Both the position numbers and the translations under genes were made by a program. The notes beneath the pieces were generated by a model that did not search any database, was not told where the DNA came from, and saw nothing but the letters and a program-made list of their open reading frames with translations. Positions 7,202 through 10,521 of a stretch of 10,521 nucleotides of DNA are shown one piece after another; position 1 is the stretch's first letter; each line of letters starts with the position of its first letter. The stretch is from Campylobacterales bacterium. GTDB lineage: Bacteria; Campylobacterota; Campylobacteria; Campylobacterales; QNZT01. The stretch is taken from positions 1-10,521 of the forward strand of contig JALUNR010000099.1 of assembly GCA_027055005.1 (NCBI GenBank), read 5' to 3'.

Positions 7202-8189
7202 AAAACAATGTATCTCTCACTTTAGTTGATGAATTTTCTATATAATTTTCAAATCCTTCATCATAATCAAGCATTATAGCAAAGTTATAATAAAAGATAT
7301 TTTTGTCTTTTAATTCACTAAAATTTTTATGATATACAATATCAATTTTTGTTTTCACTTTATTTTTAAACTCATTTGGGAGAACCAAAACTACTTTTGC
7401 CCATGGGGCATTTTGTTTTATATACTCTATCTCCTTTAATAAAAGCTCTTCATCACTTTCAAGTATAATAACTTTTGTACTTTGTCCAAATGATAAAACT
7501 TTAAAATAACTATCTAAAAATATAGGTTTAAAATGATTAATAAAATGAAGTTTATTTATCATATATTTTAATTCATATTTATCACAAATATTTAAAACTC
7601 TTTCTAGCTTTTGTATGAAAATCTTTGGTAATTTTATATCTTTATATAAAGTATTTTGATATATAAAAGAAGTTAAAAAAAGTGTATATTTTATAATGCT
7701 TACAGTATTTGAAGTACTTATAGATAGATTTTCTAAATCTAGTTTTTCAAAAAGACTCTTATCTGAAAATATTATATTTTGAACTTCTTTTTTTAAAAAG
7801 AGTAATTTTATAGCAAATTCAATATTTTTTTCAAGATATAAAATACTCTTTTCTTCACAAATAGATTTAAATATATCAAGTTCAACTTTGTCCAAAAAAA
7901 TAATATTTTTAGATGTTCTTAAAACTAAATACCTTAAAAATTTTACCTTTGCTAATTCTAAATCTTTTACACTTATCCAAGCTATTTCATTATCAGTTAT
8001 CTTAAAATTTGTAGAAACAATTCCATAAGCTCCATTTTTTAAAGCCTCTGGAATATCATCTTGTCTGCCAACAAAAAGATCTCCAATTTTGACTTTATTA
8101 GCTTCAAAGATTATATTTGAAAAAGAAGAGATAGATGGATTGTTTTCCAACTTTCCATCTATCAAAGCACATAGATTTACAAAAAGCAT
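7200..8189 (-). CDS. Unnamed protein with a MurE/MurF-like N-terminal domain, downstream of metG
   Basis: The 329-residue product has no recognised catalytic motif. Residues about 26-60 (IIFEANKVKIGDLFVGRQDDIPEALKNGAYGIV) resemble the N-terminal UDP-substrate domain of MurE and MurF ligases, whose pattern is DSR-x-V-xx-GDLFVA followed by an Ala-x-x-x-GA-x-x-VV element. The DSR positions read EAN here. The central Mur ligase ATPase domain is absent: I find no GTNGKT-like loop anywhere. The remaining ~270 residues are hydrophobic- and lysine-rich, with alternating strand- and helix-like stretches and no clear membrane span or signal peptide, so a cytoplasmic location is likely. From memory, Campylobacter and Helicobacter also carry a hypothetical gene beside metG; I could not check this. 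ATG 8189 overlaps the metG stop as TAATG, with only a weak ribosome binding site, so reinitiation is likely. It could act in envelope metabolism, but no function is established. Confidence 0.75.
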   Translation of the reverse strand: MLFVNLCALIDGKLENNPSISSFSNIIFEANKVKIGDLFVGRQDDIPEALKNGAYGIVSTNFKITDNEIAWISVKDLELAKVKFLRYLVLRTSKNIIFLDKVELDIFKSICEEKSILYLEKNIEFAIKLLFLKKEVQNIIFSDKSLFEKLDLENLSISTSNTVSIIKYTLFLTSFIYQNTLYKDIKLPKIFIQKLERVLNICDKYELKYMINKLHFINHFKPIFLDSYFKVLSFGQSTKVIILESDEELLLKEIEYIKQNAPWAKVVLVLPNEFKNKVKTKIDIVYHKNFSELKDKNIFYYNFAIMLDYDEGFENYIENSSTKVRDTLF

Positions 8190-10123
8190 TAGCTAACTTT
8201 TGTACCAACCTCTTTTTTAGATTCTGGTCTTAAAAGAGATAATCCATTTTTATCTTTAGCTGCTAGAAGCATCCCTTCACTTAACATTCCCATTAGTTTT
8301 GCTGGTTTTAGATTTGCTACTACACAAACTTGAGTATTTAGCAGTTCTTCAGGAGAATAAAACTCTTTTATACCTGCTACTATTTGTCTAGGATTTTCTT
8401 CTCCAATATCAACTTTTAAAAGTAAAAGCCTATCACTTTTTTTAACTTCCCCAGCTTCTATAACAGTCCCTATTTTTAAACTAGTTTTAAAAAACTCATC
8501 TATTGTTATGATACCATCAGTTTTTTTACTCTCTTTTTTTGCAGTTTGCATCGGTTTCTCTTGTAGTTTTTTATCTTTTAAAATCTCTTCTTCTATCTTA
8601 GGAAATAGTGGTGGAACTTTTTTTAGCTCAAAAAAATCCAAAAGTTCTTCATTTTCATATAATTTTGTAAAAAAGTTAGTATTATTTGTAAAGCCAAGTG
8701 CATCACTTATAACTTCACAAGTTTTTGGCATAACAGGGCTTAACATCAAAGATACTTTTGCTAACAAGTTTGCTACAAGTGCTACAATCGCCATAGCTTC
8801 TTTTTCTTTGCCTTCTTTCATCTTTACCCAAGGCTCATACACAGCTATTGATTGGTTTGCAATAGTTAAAATTTTCCAAAGTTCTTCTAAGTATCTATTT
8901 GTTTGCATATTATATAAAAATTCTGGTAAGTTTTTTAAAATTGTATTTGCTTTTTCTATCTCACTTTTGTGAAACTCTAAAACATCACAGCTATCAACCT
9001 TGTAGTTGAAGTATTTTCCACTCATTCCTATTAGTCTATTTAAAAGATTTCCAAGGTCATTTCCTAAATCTGAGTTTATTCTATCAATAAGAGCTTTTTG
9101 AGAAAAATCCCCATCTTGCCCAAAAGGAACTTCTCTAAGCATAAAATATCTAAAATTTTCCAATCCATAAGCATCTGCAACTTCTTTTGGATCTACAACA
9201 TTGCCTTTTGATTTACTCATTTTTTCACCATTTCTAGTCCACCATCCATGAGCTGCTATATGTTTTGGTAGAGGTAGATCTAAGCTCATCAAAAATGCTG
9301 GCCAATAGATTGCATGAAAACGGAGTATATCTTTTCCTAAAACATGAACCCTTGCTGGCCAATACTTCATATTTTCTTCATCTTCACCATAGCCTAAAGC
9401 TGTAACATAATTTAGCAAAGCATCTAACCAAACATACATAACATGTTTTGGGTCATTCATACTAGAAGGAAGTTTTACTCCCCAATCAAAACTAGTTCTA
9501 GTAACTGAAAGATCTTTCAATCCCTGTTCTACAAAACTAACTACTTCATTTTTTTTAGCCTTTGGCAGTACACACATTTGCTCATCTTTGTACCACTGCA
9601 AAAGTTTATCTTCATAGTTTGATAGTTTAAAAAAGTAGCTTTCCTCTTTTACTAAACTTGTTTCTTTCCCACAATCAGGACAAAATCCACCATCTACAAG
9701 TTGAGTATCAGTAAAAAAAGTTTCACAACTTATACAGTAATGTCCTTCATACTCATCTTTATAAATATCACCTTTTTTATACATAATCTCAAATGCTTTT
9801 TGAACTCCCTTTTGATGACTTTCATCGGTAGTTCTTATAAACTTATCATAACTTATATCAAACTCATCCCATAAAGATTTAAACTTTCCACTTATCTCAT
9901 TTGCATACTCTTTTGGAGATTTTCCTCTAAGAGTTGCTGCTTGTTCTATCTTTTGTCCATGTTCATCAGTTCCTGTTAAAAAGAAAGTATCAAGTCCTAT
10001 CATCCTAGAGTATCTAGCCATAGTATCGGCTATGATAGTAGTATAGGCATGACCAATATGTGGAATATCGTTTACATAGTAAATCGGAGTTGTTATATAT
10101 GCTGTTTTACACTCGTTTGACAT
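8189..10123 (-). CDS. metG: Methionyl-tRNA synthetase with C-terminal tRNA-binding domain
   Basis: MetG charges tRNA-Met with methionine, for initiation and elongation. The 644-residue protein has the class I signature HIGH at 22-25 and KMSKS at 301-305. A zinc-binding knuckle has cysteines at 130, 133, 148 and 151. The active-site stretch FLTGTDEHG lies at 48-56 and the helical anticodon-binding region at about 360-500. The last ~110 residues, from about ITIDEFFKTSLKIGTV (near 535), are a Trbp111-like OB-fold that helps tRNA binding and dimerisation in many bacterial MetRS proteins. ATG 10123 is preceded by AGGA (10134-10131) at seven bases. A -10 box lies just upstream. The gene heads a unit with the Mur-like gene and chaA, and follows the ThiE-like gene by 38 bases on the same strand. 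Everything expected of the enzyme is present. Confidence 0.97.
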   Translation of the reverse strand: MSNECKTAYITTPIYYVNDIPHIGHAYTTIIADTMARYSRMIGLDTFFLTGTDEHGQKIEQAATLRGKSPKEYANEISGKFKSLWDEFDISYDKFIRTTDESHQKGVQKAFEIMYKKGDIYKDEYEGHYCISCETFFTDTQLVDGGFCPDCGKETSLVKEESYFFKLSNYEDKLLQWYKDEQMCVLPKAKKNEVVSFVEQGLKDLSVTRTSFDWGVKLPSSMNDPKHVMYVWLDALLNYVTALGYGEDEENMKYWPARVHVLGKDILRFHAIYWPAFLMSLDLPLPKHIAAHGWWTRNGEKMSKSKGNVVDPKEVADAYGLENFRYFMLREVPFGQDGDFSQKALIDRINSDLGNDLGNLLNRLIGMSGKYFNYKVDSCDVLEFHKSEIEKANTILKNLPEFLYNMQTNRYLEELWKILTIANQSIAVYEPWVKMKEGKEKEAMAIVALVANLLAKVSLMLSPVMPKTCEVISDALGFTNNTNFFTKLYENEELLDFFELKKVPPLFPKIEEEILKDKKLQEKPMQTAKKESKKTDGIITIDEFFKTSLKIGTVIEAGEVKKSDRLLLLKVDIGEENPRQIVAGIKEFYSPEELLNTQVCVVANLKPAKLMGMLSEGMLLAAKDKNGLSLLRPESKKEVGTKVS

Positions 10124-10132
10124 TTATTTATC

Positions 10133-10155
10133 CTATAATTTTTGTATAATTATAG
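10133..10155 (-). promoter_or_regulatory. 8-bp inverted repeat overlapping the metG -10 box and ribosome binding site
   Basis: On the plus strand CTATAATT (10133-10140) and AATTATAG (10148-10155) are perfect reverse complements across a seven-base spacer. Read in the metG direction, the first arm contains the TATAAT box and the second arm runs into the first two bases of the AGGA ribosome binding site. The stem is short and nearly all A-T, so chance is a serious alternative. Confidence 0.35.
10149..10154 (-). promoter_or_regulatory. Candidate -10 box for the metG transcription unit
   Basis: The minus strand reads TATAAT at 10154-10149, with no obvious -35. Transcription would start near 10142, leaving a leader of about 19 bases before the metG ATG. 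The local palindrome TATAATTATA (10145-10154) also gives a TATAAT on the plus strand, so direction alone is not decisive; the metG start immediately downstream favours the minus strand. Confidence 0.5.
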
Positions 10156-10161
10156 AGCATT

Positions 10162-10521
10162 TTACACAAAATACCTTATAGATGCAAAGCCTGAACAATT
10201 AGTTTTTTTTATCTTTTTTATCTGCTCTTCACTTATTATTCCACCCAATGCAAAACATTTCATAGGAGTTGCTAATTTTATAGCTTTTTTAAGTTCTATT
10301 ATACCTTTTGGTTTACCTTTATTTGGAGAAGAAAAAATTGGAGAATAAGTGATAGCATCCCCTCCCAACTTTTTCACTATCTGTATATCCTTTTTATTAT
10401 GACAACTAGCAATCGTAAAAAGATTTTTTTCTTTTGCCTTTTGAATTAAATCATATTGTTTTGAAGTTAAGTGAACTCCAAAAAATCTTGTGTCTATATA
10501 TGAGTTAAGCAAAATTTTTTT
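10162..10521 (-). CDS. ThiE/TenI-family protein (thiamine phosphate synthase-like), 5' end outside window
   Basis: The reading frame enters at the window edge (10521) and ends at TAA 10164-10162, giving about 119 C-terminal residues of a protein that should be near 200. Family features in order are ILLNSYID, FFGVHL, IASCHN, GGDAITYSPIFSSPNKGKPKG, and ALGGI near the end. These follow the TIM-barrel pattern of ThiE, which joins the thiazole and pyrimidine halves of thiamine. Several ThiE positions differ: the usual Asn-Asp after the second strand reads Asn-Ser, and the TxTK phosphate loop reads SSPNK. It may therefore be a diverged ThiE or a TenI-like relative. A TTG at 10512 is in frame but sits inside the fold and is not a credible start. 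The gene is on the same strand as metG, 38 bases upstream of it. Confidence 0.75.
   Translation of the reverse strand, partial: KKILLNSYIDTRFFGVHLTSKQYDLIQKAKEKNLFTIASCHNKKDIQIVKKLGGDAITYSPIFSSPNKGKPKGIIELKKAIKLATPMKCFALGGIISEEQIKKIKKTNCSGFASIRYFV

Noticed and set aside
8508..8972. Open frame of 154 codons on the plus strand, opposite metG.
   Set aside because: It is antisense to the conserved anticodon-binding and linker parts of metG, has a serine/phenylalanine-rich composition typical of mirrored lysine/glutamate-rich coding, and has no ribosome binding site.
10145..10150. Plus-strand TATAAT as a promoter for an antisense transcript into the ThiE-like gene.
   Set aside because: It is the automatic partner of the minus-strand box in the palindrome TATAATTATA, and no plus-strand gene follows it.

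Overview
The window looks like chromosomal core sequence from a very AT-rich member of the Campylobacterota (formerly Epsilonproteobacteria), most likely of the Arcobacter/Aliarcobacter type. The evidence is G+C of roughly 30% by eye, coding dominated by A/T-ending codons, TATAAT -10 boxes without a clear -35, and DnaX, Mfd and MetG sequences of the Campylobacterota kind. The genus is inferred from sequence style and is not proven. No tRNA, rRNA, CRISPR array, insertion sequence, integrase or phage gene is visible, and no gap between genes exceeds about 110 bases.

The left half (13-6032) is read rightward. It holds dnaX (DNA polymerase III clamp-loader subunit), a membrane-anchored, lysine-rich LysM protein with its own extended -10 promoter, mfd (transcription-repair coupling factor) and a small exported TPR protein. 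The right half is read leftward, from 10521 to 6024. It holds the 3' part of a ThiE/TenI-family gene, metG (methionyl-tRNA synthetase), an unnamed protein resembling only the N-terminal domain of MurE/MurF ligases, and a ChaA-type cation/proton antiporter. metG, the Mur-like gene and chaA form a tight transcription unit: a TAATG overlap joins the first two, and the ribosome binding site of chaA overlaps the stop codon before it. The two halves converge with a 9-base overlap of the TPR and chaA reading frames.

The genes are mostly housekeeping: replication, repair, translation, envelope and ion homeostasis. I see no new multi-gene defence or metabolic system. The most interesting signals are regulatory. 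First, dnaX contains a run of ten A, the longest homopolymer I see in the window, with a stop codon immediately after it in the -1 frame, so a shorter gamma-like product could be made as in other bacterial dnaX genes. Second, the start of mfd lies in a perfect 13-bp inverted repeat that puts the ribosome binding site in a 5-base loop and the TTG start codon in the stem. A -10 box sits at the upstream edge, so transcripts starting there would lose the upstream arm while read-through transcripts would keep it. Third, weaker inverted repeats with related geometry precede the TPR gene and metG. Further points are an orphan Mur-like N-domain next to metG, a ThiE-like protein lacking some expected active-site residues, and three non-ATG starts (GTG for dnaX, TTG for mfd and chaA).
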